64,000 nucleotides of DNA from Desulfovibrio sp. Marseille-P6017 (GCA_900604495.1 UWOR01000010.1:33295-97294); one strand, 5' to 3'. Counted from the first letter of the stretch, positions 27,783 through 36,242 are shown. A program made the numbers and translations. Notes: a model not told the origin generated them from the sequence alone.

Positions 27783-28583
27783 TTATGTGAGATTAGTACT
27801 GCCCATTTTATAACCGCCCATATCTAATGTCACATATTTAAATCCAAATTCTTTAAGTTTATTATTTGTTTTATCTAATATATCATTACTGAAAAACTTA
27901 TATAATTCATTTTTTCCAACTTCAATTCTTGCTATATCTTCATGAAGTCTTACTCTAAATTGATCAAATCCAATACTCATTAAGTATTCTTCACTTTTTT
28001 CTATCATTCTAAGCTTTTCATTAGTAATTTTTGTACCACATGGAATTCTAGTTGCAAGGCAAGCAAATGCAGGCTTATTAAATGTTTTCAAATTCATTTC
28101 CTTTGACAGTGTTCTTATATCATCTTTCGTTAATCCACATTCCTTTAATGGACTAACTACACTTAATTCTTCTATCGCTTTAAGTCCTGGTCTATAATCA
28201 CCTAAATCGTCTAAATTGGTTCCATCAACTATGTGTTTAGTATTATTTTCATTTGCTATCTCTTTTACCTTGCTAAATACTGTTTTTTTACAGTAGTAGC
28301 ATCTTTTAGGTCCATTTTCTATAAACTCTTTAATATCAAAATCATCTATCTTAACTACAACATGCTTTACATTAAATGTTTTTGCATATTCTATAGACTC
28401 CGCTATTTCTCTATTTGAATGCATCATTGCATGTAAAGTTACTGCAATTACATTTGCTCCTAAAGTATCACTTGCTACTTTTAGTAAAAAATTACTATCT
28501 ACACCACCAGAGTAAGCAACAGCTACGCTTCCCAATTCCTTAAGCATGTTTCTTAACTTATCTAATTTTTTATTTAATTCCAT
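27783..28583 (-). CDS. larE: ATP-dependent sulfur transferase LarE
   Basis: This protein of 266 residues is a PP-loop enzyme that adds sulfur during assembly of the nickel-pincer nucleotide cofactor of lactate racemase. It has the PP-loop motif SGGVDS (25-30), the segment RCYYCKK (C95, C98) and PAFACLATRIPCG (C175, C182). In Lactiplantibacillus LarE a single Cys at the equivalent of C175 gives up its sulfur; some homologues instead have extra Cys and a [4Fe-4S] cluster, and the extra C182 here fits that type, by inference. The ATG at 28583 is chosen because GGGGGGATAAT precedes it; upstream ATG has no site. larB and larC are not in this window. A LarA-family gene is at 11243-12514. Confidence 0.9.
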   Translation of the reverse strand: MELNKKLDKLRNMLKELGSVAVAYSGGVDSNFLLKVASDTLGANVIAVTLHAMMHSNREIAESIEYAKTFNVKHVVVKIDDFDIKEFIENGPKRCYYCKKTVFSKVKEIANENNTKHIVDGTNLDDLGDYRPGLKAIEELSVVSPLKECGLTKDDIRTLSKEMNLKTFNKPAFACLATRIPCGTKITNEKLRMIEKSEEYLMSIGFDQFRVRLHEDIARIEVGKNELYKFFSNDILDKTNNKLKEFGFKYVTLDMGGYKMGSTNLT

Positions 28584-28632
28584 ATTATCCCCCCCATACT
28601 TATAGTACATTAATTATATAAAATATAAGTAT

Positions 28633-28691
28633 ATAAATCAAACTAAATTATTATAAAATTCATCTTTTCATAATAATTTAGTTTGATTTAT
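28633..28691. repeat. Perfect 21-bp inverted repeat in the larE promoter region
   Basis: The arms at 28633-28653 and 28671-28691 (ATAAATCAAACTAAATTATT and complement) flank a 17-base loop. It lies between the larE start (28583) and a divergent promoter at 28724, where a terminator would not be expected. It may be an operator or a 5' hairpin in the larE leader. Confidence 0.75.
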
Positions 28692-28723
28692 AACATTAAT
28701 TTTTCAAAATTATACTAGACAAT

Positions 28724-28752
28724 TTGATAATTTAATTAAATTATTGTAGTAT
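28724..28752 (+). promoter_or_regulatory. Promoter of the small ORF at 28792
   Basis: TTGATA and TAGTAT are separated by 17 bases on the plus strand. The predicted start is about 33 bases before the ATG of the 76-residue protein. Confidence 0.5.
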
Positions 28753-28791
28753 ATATGATATATTTACAAATGGTATAGGGGTGAATAGACT

Positions 28792-29022
28792 ATGAAAATA
28801 AATTACAACACATTGAATAATTTAGTTAAACATAATAATGGTATGAAGTTAGTATTTAGAGAAAATTCAAATATTTTAGATGTGTATATAAATAATAAAA
28901 TATGTTTAACTTTAGAATTAGAAAATAATGATTTAGAATACAATAGTAAACTAATTTATAATTCTATAATAAGTTTAAAAAATGTTACATTATATATTCC
29001 TAAAATTTATATAAAAGACTAA
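28792..29022 (+). CDS. Small hypothetical protein, 76 residues
   Basis: I do not recognise this protein. It reads as a single soluble domain, with alternating hydrophobic residues (VYINNKICLTLELEN) suggesting a beta-strand pair, and a tail YIPKIYIKD. It has no signal peptide, no membrane segment and no cysteine pair. It has its own promoter-like site, an AGGGGTG ribosome binding site 7 bases before the ATG, and a 19-bp hairpin terminator 25 bases after the stop, so it is very likely a real monocistronic gene despite its size. Confidence 0.6.
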   Translation: MKINYNTLNNLVKHNNGMKLVFRENSNILDVYINNKICLTLELENNDLEYNSKLIYNSIISLKNVTLYIPKIYIKD

Positions 29023-29047
29023 ATATTAGTTTATAGTTTGATATATA

Positions 29048-29096
29048 AATATTCCATATATGATATAATCTTTATTCTATCATATATGGAATATTT
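29048..29096. terminator. Bidirectional terminator between the 76-residue ORF and the ABC permease
   Basis: A perfect 19-bp AT-rich stem (AAATATTCCATATATGATA and complement) with an 11-base loop separates convergent genes. T-rich sequence follows on both sides, so it can serve both. Confidence 0.75.
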
Positions 29097-29110
29097 TAAA
29101 TTTTACTTAA

Positions 29111-29761
29111 TTATATAATCTCTTTATCCTTATATATTTTTTTAGATAATATATATGAAATTATAAGTATTATTAAGTTCATTAATATGCAAATTTTTCC
29201 TAACCCTATATTACTTAAACTAATTATTAGATTGGCAAATTCTTCATTTTTTAATAATGAACTTATTGCAAATGATGGTACAAATAGCATTATCATCATT
29301 ATAATTGTAATTATGCTTCTACCTTTAATAAGACCAAATTTTAATACTAATGGTATTAATATTGATATTAAAATAATCGAAGATGTAATTCCCATAATTA
29401 TAAGTGTTTTAAACTCTAAAATATTATCTGATTCAGGAGAGTATTTTTTTGCTATAAGGTAACATATTGAAAAAACTATACCTGCCATTAATATTATACT
29501 TAAAGAAAATATATATCTTGATGCTACATATTCCTTTTTAGTTATAGGCAATGATGCTACTAAGTAATCTATACCTGCATGTTCTTCATAAGCTATAACC
29601 TGATAACAGACTTGATATACTATAATACCAATTAATACATTTAAAAACATTGTATTTACTATAGATACACATATAAATATAATCATTGATAGTAAAATTA
29701 AGCTTTTAACAGAATTAAGATTAGAATAATTCATTCTCACTAAATTAATTGTTCTTTTCAC
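29111..29761 (-). CDS. ABC-2 type transporter permease
   Basis: This 216-residue membrane protein has about six hydrophobic helices and the segment YEEHAGIDYLVASLPITKKEYVASRYIF near residue 57, typical of ABC-2 family (BcrB/ABC2_membrane_5-like) permeases encoded by ytr-type operons. It would form an exporter with the ATPase encoded just upstream, overlapping it by 17 bases. That ATPase has an in-frame stop, so a functional transporter is doubtful. The cargo is unknown; relatives export or resist peptide antibiotics. Confidence 0.78.
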   Translation of the reverse strand: MKRTINLVRMNYSNLNSVKSLILLSMIIFICVSIVNTMFLNVLIGIIVYQVCYQVIAYEEHAGIDYLVASLPITKKEYVASRYIFSLSIILMAGIVFSICYLIAKKYSPESDNILEFKTLIIMGITSSIILISILIPLVLKFGLIKGRSIITIIMMIMLFVPSFAISSLLKNEEFANLIISLSNIGLGKICILMNLIILIISYILSKKIYKDKEII

Positions 29762-30632
29762 TTTTATTCCCCCTTGTATAATAAGTTAATATATCTTCTA
29801 AATTTATATTGTCATATACTACTTCTTCACCAAATAAATCATATGCTTCTTTTCTATTAAAAACTAAACCTTCAAATCCAAAACTATTTTTTAATACAGA
29901 CACAAATACATTTTTAGTATCATCACTTAATAATTCATTCTTACCTCTAACTATACAATGATTTTCTAATATTACATCCTTTTCTCCTTGAAGTATAATT
30001 TTACCGTTGTATATAAATATTAAATAATCAGCAACTTTATCTAAATCTGAAGTTATATGAGTAGAATAAAAAACACTTGAGTTATCTTCTTCTATTCGCT
30101 CTTGAATTATCTCTAGTAATTCATTTCTAACTAAAGGATCTAAATTTGCAGTTGGCTCATCCATTATAATTATCTTGGGATGATGAGATAACATTATGGC
30201 TAGTTCAAATTGCTTTTGTTGCCCCTTTGAAAGTTAATTATAAACTTTATTTTCATTTAACTTAAATTGATTTATATATTTTTTATATAAATTCTCATCC
30301 CAACTATTATAAAATCTAGATATATATTTTTTTATAGTAGATATTTTTGATTCCTTTAAATAACCACTTATATCACCTACATATCCTATTATCTCTTTTG
30401 TATATACTTCTTCTAAATTATGTTTTTTGCCAAATATTTCGATGCTTCCACTGTCTTCATTTAACATACCCATAATTAATTTTATAGTAGTAGTTTTTCC
30501 TGATCCATTAGGACCTATAAAACCAGTTATAAATCCCTTTTTTATCTCTATATTATCTATATCTAATTTAAAATTATCAAATCTTTTACTTAAATTATTT
30601 ATTTTAATTGCACTCATACTATACCTCCTCAT
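29745..30632 (-). pseudogene. ABC transporter ATPase (YtrB-like) with an in-frame stop
   Basis: One continuous frame of 296 codons carries a single internal TAA at 30234-30236. Upstream are Walker A GPNGSGKTTTIK (near residue 40) and the Q-loop region GDISGY. The stop falls just before the signature LSKGQQKQ, and beyond it are Walker B IIIMDEPTANLDP and the switch His (YSTHI). GAA or AAA is the likely original codon, so one base change explains the loss. The second half has an ATG (30194) but no ribosome binding site. It lies after a GntR regulator, overlapping it by 14 bases, and before the permease. Confidence 0.85.
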
Positions 30633-31011
30633 ATAAACTCTTAAATACCTCTATTCCCTCTTCTAATGTCATTCCAACAGACTTGGCTTGCCTTATTATC
30701 TCATCTAGCTTACTCTCAATTTCAAACATAGCAACTTCCTTAAGTCTTTCTTTGTTTTGACTTGCTACAAAACTACCTTTTCCTGTTACAGTCTCTAAAT
30801 ATCCTTCTTTCTCTAATTCTTCATAAGCTCTTTTAACGGTTATAATACTTACCTTTAATTCTTTTGCTAATGTTCTTATTGACGGTAGTCCATACCCTGA
30901 TTTTAATGTTCCATTAAGTATCTGTGTTTTTATTTGAACTTGTATTTGTTCATACAGTGGAACTGCTGATGAGTTACTTATATTTACATTCAAATTATCA
31001 TTCCCTTCCAA
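30619..31011 (-). CDS. GntR family regulator, YtrA subfamily
   Basis: This 130-residue repressor has the N-terminal GntR winged helix (PLYEQIQVQIKTQILNGTLK, then SGYGLPSIRTLAKELKVSII) and a short C-terminal helical pair, the compact YtrA arrangement. It begins the ABC operon and probably represses it. Its own promoter region holds a palindrome and direct repeats (31021-31075) that are natural operator candidates. The start follows a GGAAGGG site. Confidence 0.9.
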   Translation of the reverse strand: MEGNDNLNVNISNSSAVPLYEQIQVQIKTQILNGTLKSGYGLPSIRTLAKELKVSIITVKRAYEELEKEGYLETVTGKGSFVASQNKERLKEVAMFEIESKLDEIIRQAKSVGMTLEEGIEVFKSLYEEV

Positions 31012-31020
31012 ATTATGTAA

Positions 31021-31081
31021 TTGTATATATCCGTATCTATTTCATATATACAATTATATACAGTTATATACAGTTTAGCAA
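31021..31081 (-). promoter_or_regulatory. Promoter and operator repeats of the gntR-ABC operon
   Basis: On the minus strand, TTGCTA (31076-31081) and TATAAT (31053-31058) are 17 bases apart. Two direct copies of CTGTATATAA lie in the spacer and -10 region, 10 bases apart. An inverted repeat TTGTATATAT/ATATATACAA (31021-31030 and 31044-31053) follows at the transcription start. This is a typical position for autorepression by the adjacent GntR regulator. Confidence 0.6.
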
Positions 31082-31112
31082 GACTAATATTAATTTATTT
31101 TTTATATAAAAA

Positions 31113-31142
31113 TAAGAGTATAAGCAAAATCGCTTATACTCT
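31113..31142 (-). terminator. Terminator of the flippase gene
   Basis: The perfect 12-bp stem AAGAGTATAAGC/GCTTATACTCTT with a 6-base loop is followed by a TATTTTTAT tract on the minus strand, 17 bases past the flippase stop. Confidence 0.82.
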
Positions 31143-31158
31143 TAAGATAATTAAACTT

Positions 31159-32712
31159 CTATTTACGCTTTTTAACCTTTTTACTTATGCTCTCTATTAA
31201 TGTTATTAGAATTCTTAACAAGTATTTCATTTCTTTAGTTTTTATAAAGAATGCCATAATAATTATGTTTGGTACAATTAGACAAATAATTAGTTTTAAT
31301 AAGAGAGTTATAAATGGTGTAAAGTTAATTAAGTTACATAATAAATATGTTGGTAATCCTGCAATAATTAAAACTACAATATATTTTATATATTTAAAGA
31401 AATATCTTTTACATCCTTTTTTAAATCCAATTCTGTAAACTATATATGGATCATACCATGTATTAGTACATATTCTAGCTATAGCTGTTGATAATAATAT
31501 TCCAAATAATCCTATAGTTTTTCCTAATATAACCGATAGAATTAGGTTTATTGCAGCTGTTAGCAATAATAAGTATCTCCCTTTTTGAAATATACCTAGC
31601 GTATTTTTATATGTCCATACTGCATTTTGCATACCAACCATATAAAAGTTAATAGCTAGCATTATAGATATTGATTCATCTAATTGATATTGTGGTCCTA
31701 TCCAAACGTGTATAACATCATTTATTAATAAAATTATACAAATAGCAGAAAAGCCAAATAACCAGAAATTGCAGAAGTTTACAATTTCAAACATCTGCTC
31801 TTTTTTCTTTCTACTTTCTTTTGCATTAAGGTTGCCTATACTAGCGGTTATACCTGTAAATAATTGTTGTAATACCCTATTGATAGCATTAACTAACATT
31901 GTGTAGTTAGATAGTAAACCTACTATTGATAAACCAGAAACATATGTAATTATAATATTATCTGTATTAGTAACTAATACACTACCTAACTTTACAAGTA
32001 CTAACGCTCTTACATCTGCAATAAGATTCTTCCTTACCTTTTTACTTATATGTAAGTTTTTATTATCTCTTAGATATGGATACATCTTATCTGCAACTAT
32101 TGTTATAATTATATTTTGAAGTATTGCACAAATAGATTGCACTATTAAGTACGCTATAAAGTTTTTAGTTATAAATAATACTATTATCTGTATTAATGTT
32201 TGTAAAAAATAAACACCGTATGTAATTAGTGTAGATATATAATTTTTTTGATCTGCAATTATCAACGAACTCTTATACGATGCAAAATATGTTATGGATG
32301 TATTAAATAAATAAATTAAATATATTACATAAATACTTTCTTGTATATTTGGTGCACTACCTATCATACTATCTAAGAATGGAATTAGTCCTAACCCAAG
32401 TATAAATATTACAATCCCAATTGATGAGTATGCTTTTTTATAAAAATTCATTAATTTAGATATCTCTATTTTATTATCCTCTGCTAGTGGTTTATATAAA
32501 GCATAAACTATCGCTGTTCCTATTCCTAAATCTGCTAAAGATAGCATAGTTAGAATATTAGTAAATAGTCCATTCACTCCTAAGTATTCAGATGATAAAC
32601 ACTTTATAAATATACTTCTATTAATAAAACCTGCTAAAATAAAAATAAACTGTCCTACAAATCCTGTTAGTATATTTCTAACTGAGTTAAAAGTTCTTGA
32701 ATTCTTTTTCAT
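31159..32712 (-). CDS. Oligosaccharide flippase family protein (Wzx-like)
   Basis: This 517-residue integral membrane protein has about 14 predicted helices and the N-terminal signature NILTGFVGQFIFILAGFINR followed by FIKCLSSEYLGVNGLFTNIL, typical of polysaccharide-repeat-unit flippases of the MOP superfamily. It would move a lipid-linked glycan across the cytoplasmic membrane. No polymerase or glycosyltransferase gene is adjacent, so its glycan is unknown. It is a single-gene unit with its own terminator. Confidence 0.85.
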   Translation of the reverse strand: MKKNSRTFNSVRNILTGFVGQFIFILAGFINRSIFIKCLSSEYLGVNGLFTNILTMLSLADLGIGTAIVYALYKPLAEDNKIEISKLMNFYKKAYSSIGIVIFILGLGLIPFLDSMIGSAPNIQESIYVIYLIYLFNTSITYFASYKSSLIIADQKNYISTLITYGVYFLQTLIQIIVLFITKNFIAYLIVQSICAILQNIIITIVADKMYPYLRDNKNLHISKKVRKNLIADVRALVLVKLGSVLVTNTDNIIITYVSGLSIVGLLSNYTMLVNAINRVLQQLFTGITASIGNLNAKESRKKKEQMFEIVNFCNFWLFGFSAICIILLINDVIHVWIGPQYQLDESISIMLAINFYMVGMQNAVWTYKNTLGIFQKGRYLLLLTAAINLILSVILGKTIGLFGILLSTAIARICTNTWYDPYIVYRIGFKKGCKRYFFKYIKYIVVLIIAGLPTYLLCNLINFTPFITLLLKLIICLIVPNIIIMAFFIKTKEMKYLLRILITLIESISKKVKKRK

Positions 32713-32862
32713 TTCTTACTCCTACTAAAATGTCTTATCCTATATAATTTTGATACTTATAAATAATATCAATAATTTCTATTATTATCAAGGATTTAAA
32801 AATAAGATTAATATTCCTATTATTTACCATTTATATTTTTTATTTAAATATTTTAATAAAAT

Positions 32863-32899
32863 TAGTGTATTTTAGTTATTATATATCTAAAATACACTA
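32863..32899 (-). terminator. Terminator of the PspA-linked membrane protein gene
   Basis: The 13-bp perfect stem TAGTGTATTTTAG/CTAAAATACACTA with an 11-base loop lies about 10 bases after the stop at 32909. The T-run after it is weak, but the stem is strong and well placed. Confidence 0.6.
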
Positions 32900-32908
32900 T
32901 TTGATACT

Positions 32909-33505
32909 TTAATCACGCCTACTTCTAATCATATCTATTATTATATAAATTACAATTATAACAGTTACAGCAATGACTATATTTACTATCCAAGAACTTA
33001 TATGGCTACGATATCCAAAGTAGCCAAATGGGTTAAAGTATCCGCCAAAAAATGTTCCTCTAGAAGAGCTGCTTCCCCCTGAATAACCACCACCAGAGTT
33101 GTAATCTTGTGTTCCTTTTGAATTATTTTCTCCTGAACTATTATTAGGTTTTGTTGAGAAGCTTCCCGAGTCAGGTTTTATTGTAGTTGAATCACCACTT
33201 GAATTACTACTTTCATTGGGCTTCGTTGAAAAGCTGCCAGAATCAGGTTTTATAGTTGTACTATTATTACTGGTCCCTGAATTAAAATTTCCCGAGCTAG
33301 GTAGTTTGCTATTAGTTTTAGTTGTATATTTTTTTTTGCTATAACTGCTTTTTTTTCTTTGTGAAGAGGCACTTATATTATAAGAATTTATATCATTATA
33401 ATCATCTGCAAAACTAATAACACTTTTAATAGAGAATTCAATGGATACAAATAATATTGTGAAAATAATTAAGAAACTAGTTAGCTTTTTTTTATTATTT
33501 TTCAT
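32909..33505 (-). CDS. Ser/Gly-rich membrane protein with STKP repeats, PspA-linked
   Basis: This 198-residue protein has an N-terminal hydrophobic helix (SFLIIFTILFVSIEFSI) that may be a signal peptide, and then a low-complexity outside region. Two near-identical copies of TTIKPDSGSFSTKPN occur near residues 84 and 109. A Gly/Ser/aromatic stretch (SGGGYSGGSSSSRG, FFGGYFNPFGYFGY) precedes a C-terminal membrane helix and the basic tail MIRSRRD. It starts 3 bases after the zinc-ribbon gene, so they are co-translated. The order (PspA, zinc ribbon, Gly-rich membrane protein) recalls Bacillus ydjFGH. Function is unknown. Confidence 0.6.
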   Translation of the reverse strand: MKNNKKKLTSFLIIFTILFVSIEFSIKSVISFADDYNDINSYNISASSQRKKSSYSKKKYTTKTNSKLPSSGNFNSGTSNNSTTIKPDSGSFSTKPNESSNSSGDSTTIKPDSGSFSTKPNNSSGENNSKGTQDYNSGGGYSGGSSSSRGTFFGGYFNPFGYFGYRSHISSWIVNIVIAVTVIIVIYIIIDMIRSRRD

Positions 33506-33507
33506 AT

Positions 33508-34182
33508 TTACACTCTTAACCCCATTTCTATAAACTTGTTGTTTATTCTGACTAACTCATATTGAGTGTCATCAGTTATAACAGAGTCATATCTTTCTTC
33601 TCCTTTAAACTTAGAATATTTTAAAATATGTTGATTATCATAATCTTTACTATCAATTAAGTATACATATCTTGTGTAATTTCCTTCTTCATCTTTTTCT
33701 ATTAGGTATCCTTTTACATAAAAAATAATTTTTTCATTTCCATTATATAATGTAATTGTATCATTACAATTAGTTAAAATAGAATTTACTTTATTACATT
33801 CCACTACATATTCATTTTCTCTACAATTAAAACATTGATACATTTCACATTTACTAACACAATTTTTGCATTTACAATTACTACACTTATCTAATTTTTT
33901 TAAATTCATATTTTTTTCATCAGTAAGATATTTGTCTATTTGTAGGTCATAATATTCTTTTTTATTAAATAACTTTGACAATATATTCTTTTTAGATTTA
34001 CTCTCCTTTTCTAGTTTATCTAAAAAATTCATATAATCTTTTAAAATGTCTACTTTACTTAAAAAACTTCTTTTTTTCAGTTCATCCTTATCAAGCATTT
34101 GTTTTAAATCATCTGATGCGAATACTAAATCCGTATAAATTTTATTATATTTATTTTTTTCTTCTTCAATTCTTATGCTCAT
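33508..34182 (-). CDS. Zinc-ribbon protein, PspA-linked
   Basis: This 224-residue cytoplasmic protein has a central cysteine cluster CSNCKCKNCVSKCEMYQCFN followed by C, about residues 100-125, which can form one or two zinc ribbons. The N-terminal part is predicted helical, and the C-terminal part looks like beta strands (ITLYNGNEKIIFYVKGYLIE). The ATG at 34182 has a GAGGGGG site 7 bases upstream; an in-frame TTG 15 bases earlier lacks one. A terminator hairpin separates it from pspA upstream. The function is unknown. Confidence 0.65.
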   Translation of the reverse strand: MSIRIEEEKNKYNKIYTDLVFASDDLKQMLDKDELKKRSFLSKVDILKDYMNFLDKLEKESKSKKNILSKLFNKKEYYDLQIDKYLTDEKNMNLKKLDKCSNCKCKNCVSKCEMYQCFNCRENEYVVECNKVNSILTNCNDTITLYNGNEKIIFYVKGYLIEKDEEGNYTRYVYLIDSKDYDNQHILKYSKFKGEERYDSVITDDTQYELVRINNKFIEMGLRV

Positions 34183-34210
34183 ACAAAGCCCCCTCAAACA
34201 TCTTGTTTTA

Positions 34211-34246
34211 AGTAAAGGTAGACAAAATTAACTGTCTACCTTTACT
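34211..34246 (-). terminator. Hairpin between pspA and the zinc-ribbon gene
   Basis: A perfect 14-bp stem AGTAAAGGTAGACA/TGTCTACCTTTACT with an 8-base loop lies 10 bases after the pspA stop. On the minus strand it is followed by TAAAACAAGATG, with only a short T-run, so it may reduce but not abolish transcription into the next gene. Confidence 0.6.
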
Positions 34247-34255
34247 TAGATAATA

Positions 34256-34927
34256 TTATTTTTCTATTTCTCTTTTTATTCTTTCTAGTTCTTCATTTAT
34301 TTTTGAATCAATAACTGGAGAATTATTTATATAATCATCTAACATAGAGTATTCATCCTTAGGTTTTAAGTCTTCTAAAGCTTTTCCGTAGCTTTCTTTT
34401 TGAGAAACTTTCTTTTCAATCTCTTCTAAGTTAATTCCATGATTATCGTTAAGACCAGCTAATGTTTCATTTATTTCATTACTTATTTCTGCAACATCTA
34501 ATCTTGTAGCCAACTCTTGCTTTTTAGATTTCATTTTAGATATTTCTATTTCTAATTCTTGTATTCTATTTTTTATAATTTGAATTTTTTCATCTTGATC
34601 TTTTATTCTAGAATCAGTTTGAACAATTTTTTCTTCTATATCTATTTTTTGTTTTACAAAAGTTTGAGCTTTTTCAGTATCATCCTTTAAAATAGCTGCT
34701 TTTGTTGCTTCTTCATATTTAGCAGCTTTTTGTTCTAAATCATTTTTTTCTTTCCTTATATCGTCTACTGTTGCTATAAAATTAGCACATTGTTTTTTGG
34801 CATCTACTAGTAATTTTTCTTTTTTGCTTATTGATAACTCTAATAATTCTATAGGATCTTCATGCTTTTCCAAAGCTTTATTTGCTTTTGCACTTACTAC
34901 ATTTTTTAATCTTTTAAAGAAACTCAT
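34256..34927 (-). CDS. pspA: PspA/IM30 family envelope stress protein
   Basis: This 223-residue protein is nearly all helical coiled coil, opening with MSFFKRLKNVVSAKANKALE and the conserved DPIELLELSISKKEKLLVDA. PspA-like ESCRT-III homologues assemble on damaged inner membranes and stabilise them. The hydrophobic/amphipathic N-terminal helix that touches the membrane is present, and the length matches the family. It leads a cluster with a zinc-ribbon and a Gly-rich membrane protein. Regulation is not obvious from the upstream 34928-35145 region. Confidence 0.92.
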   Translation of the reverse strand: MSFFKRLKNVVSAKANKALEKHEDPIELLELSISKKEKLLVDAKKQCANFIATVDDIRKEKNDLEQKAAKYEEATKAAILKDDTEKAQTFVKQKIDIEEKIVQTDSRIKDQDEKIQIIKNRIQELEIEISKMKSKKQELATRLDVAEISNEINETLAGLNDNHGINLEEIEKKVSQKESYGKALEDLKPKDEYSMLDDYINNSPVIDSKINEELERIKREIEK

Positions 34928-35145
34928 TTTAATCTCTCCATTTCATTCTATAAAATTAAATAAAAAAATACTTAGGTTAAATTACTTTTTATCTAATTTT
35001 TCCTTTTATATTATTATATACTATCATAGTTTTTTTTTATTTAAAATATATTAAAATAGTTAATATTAATATATTTATGATAATCTGTATATATTAATAT
35101 TAACTAATAATTATAATTTTATAATTATTTAAGGAGGTGATTATA

Positions 35146-35670
35146 TTGAGATATGTTATTGTAAGTGTTGTTAAAGGAGATGGTGGAAAATTTAATAATG
35201 AATTAAGAAAGGATATTTTTGAAAATTTAAGTGTTAAGTCCTCAAAATTACCTGCTCATTTCACTATTAAATCGCCTTTCGAATGTGAGGATATAAGTAT
35301 CTTAGATAAAGAATTAACTGAATTTACTAACTTACATAGTGTTTCAAATTATAAATTAAATGGATATGATAGCTTTGATAATAGAGTTATATTTATGAAA
35401 GTTATTATGAGTAATAAGGGTAAAAAAATACATGATGACCTTATTGATACTTTATCATCGATTCCTTATATTAAATTTGATGAAAAAGATGGAAAAAATA
35501 AAATTTTTCATGTTACCGTAAGTAGTAAAAAAATTAAAAATAGATTTAATGAACTATGAACTATGTTAATCAGTTTCCATGTGATTTTGATTGTACTTTG
35601 ATAATATATCTATTTATAAATGGTCTAATAATATATAGGTATTATATAAAGAATATTTATTTAAAATTAG
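35146..35670 (+). pseudogene. 2'-5' RNA ligase-like 2H phosphoesterase with a broken C terminus
   Basis: The first 137 codons (35146-35559) encode the 2H fold of the LigT/YjcG family, with both catalytic motifs: HFTIKSPF (first HxT) and HVTVSS (second HxT). The natural start is TTG at 35146, 8 bases from AAGGAGG. After the stop at 35557, the expected C-terminal strands survive in two other frames: NYVNQFPCDFDCTL and DNISIYKWSNNI, then a TAG where Trp would be expected, then VLYKEYLF. So there are two frame changes and one nonsense. A short tandem duplication (GAACTAT twice, at about 35551) marks the first break. The catalytic half could still fold poorly. Confidence 0.65.
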
Positions 35671-35708
35671 TTTTTATATTTCTTTTTATTTTATATATAA
35701 TTTACTAG

Positions 35709-35763
35709 GAACTTTTATAATATATACTACTTTTAATTATTGTAGTATATATTATAAAAGTTC
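35709..35763. terminator. Strong hairpin between convergent genes
   Basis: A perfect 22-bp stem at 35709-35730 and 35742-35763 has an 11-base loop. It lies just past the DUF2975 stop (minus strand) and past the LigT-like remnant (plus strand), so it can terminate both. Confidence 0.75.
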
Positions 35764-35765
35764 AT

Positions 35766-36242
35766 TTACATTATCAAATTGTTATTATCTTTTTCTTTTA
35801 CTATCTTACTAAAAACTTCTGAAATCATAAAACAAACCATTGATGATACAAAGCAAATCACCATAGTTGTATTCATAAATCCTTTACTTAAATTTAAATA
35901 TAGCAGTGTAGATATACTTAATACAGATTTATCTCCTATAATAAGTTCAATTATTGCATTTAATATAAGACAGTATCCCATTAATTTAAAACTTTTAACA
36001 CTTTCATATGTGAATGGATCATTATCTAAGTATGTTATTATGTATAATATCTTTTTTATTATCATAAAAAAATTAAATAAATAAATCATTGTAAAACTCA
36101 TACTTATCATTATGTTAAAATTAAAATTATGATAAAGATTATACACTGTCGCAAATGGAGTAATAGTTAATCCTATAACTAAAATAGCTAGTGAAACATA
36201 TAAAAATGCTATTAAAATAGTTCTCGAAACATCATACTTCAT
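35766..36242 (-). CDS. DUF2975 membrane protein
   Basis: This 158-residue protein has four predicted helices. The segment IITYLDNDPFTYESVKSFKLMGYCLI matches the DUF2975 pattern (NPFxxENVKxLRxxGxxL). These proteins are usually followed by a small XRE-type regulator (YozG-like); none is present here. The start has an AGGAGG site. Function is not known. It is a single-gene unit ending in a strong hairpin. Confidence 0.75.
   Translation of the reverse strand: MKYDVSRTILIAFLYVSLAILVIGLTITPFATVYNLYHNFNFNIMISMSFTMIYLFNFFMIIKKILYIITYLDNDPFTYESVKSFKLMGYCLILNAIIELIIGDKSVLSISTLLYLNLSKGFMNTTMVICFVSSMVCFMISEVFSKIVKEKDNNNLIM

Noticed and set aside
29745..30632. Programmed split into two half-ATPase proteins
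   Set aside because: The second half has no ribosome binding site, and a single base change restores a normal ATPase, so nonsense is simpler.
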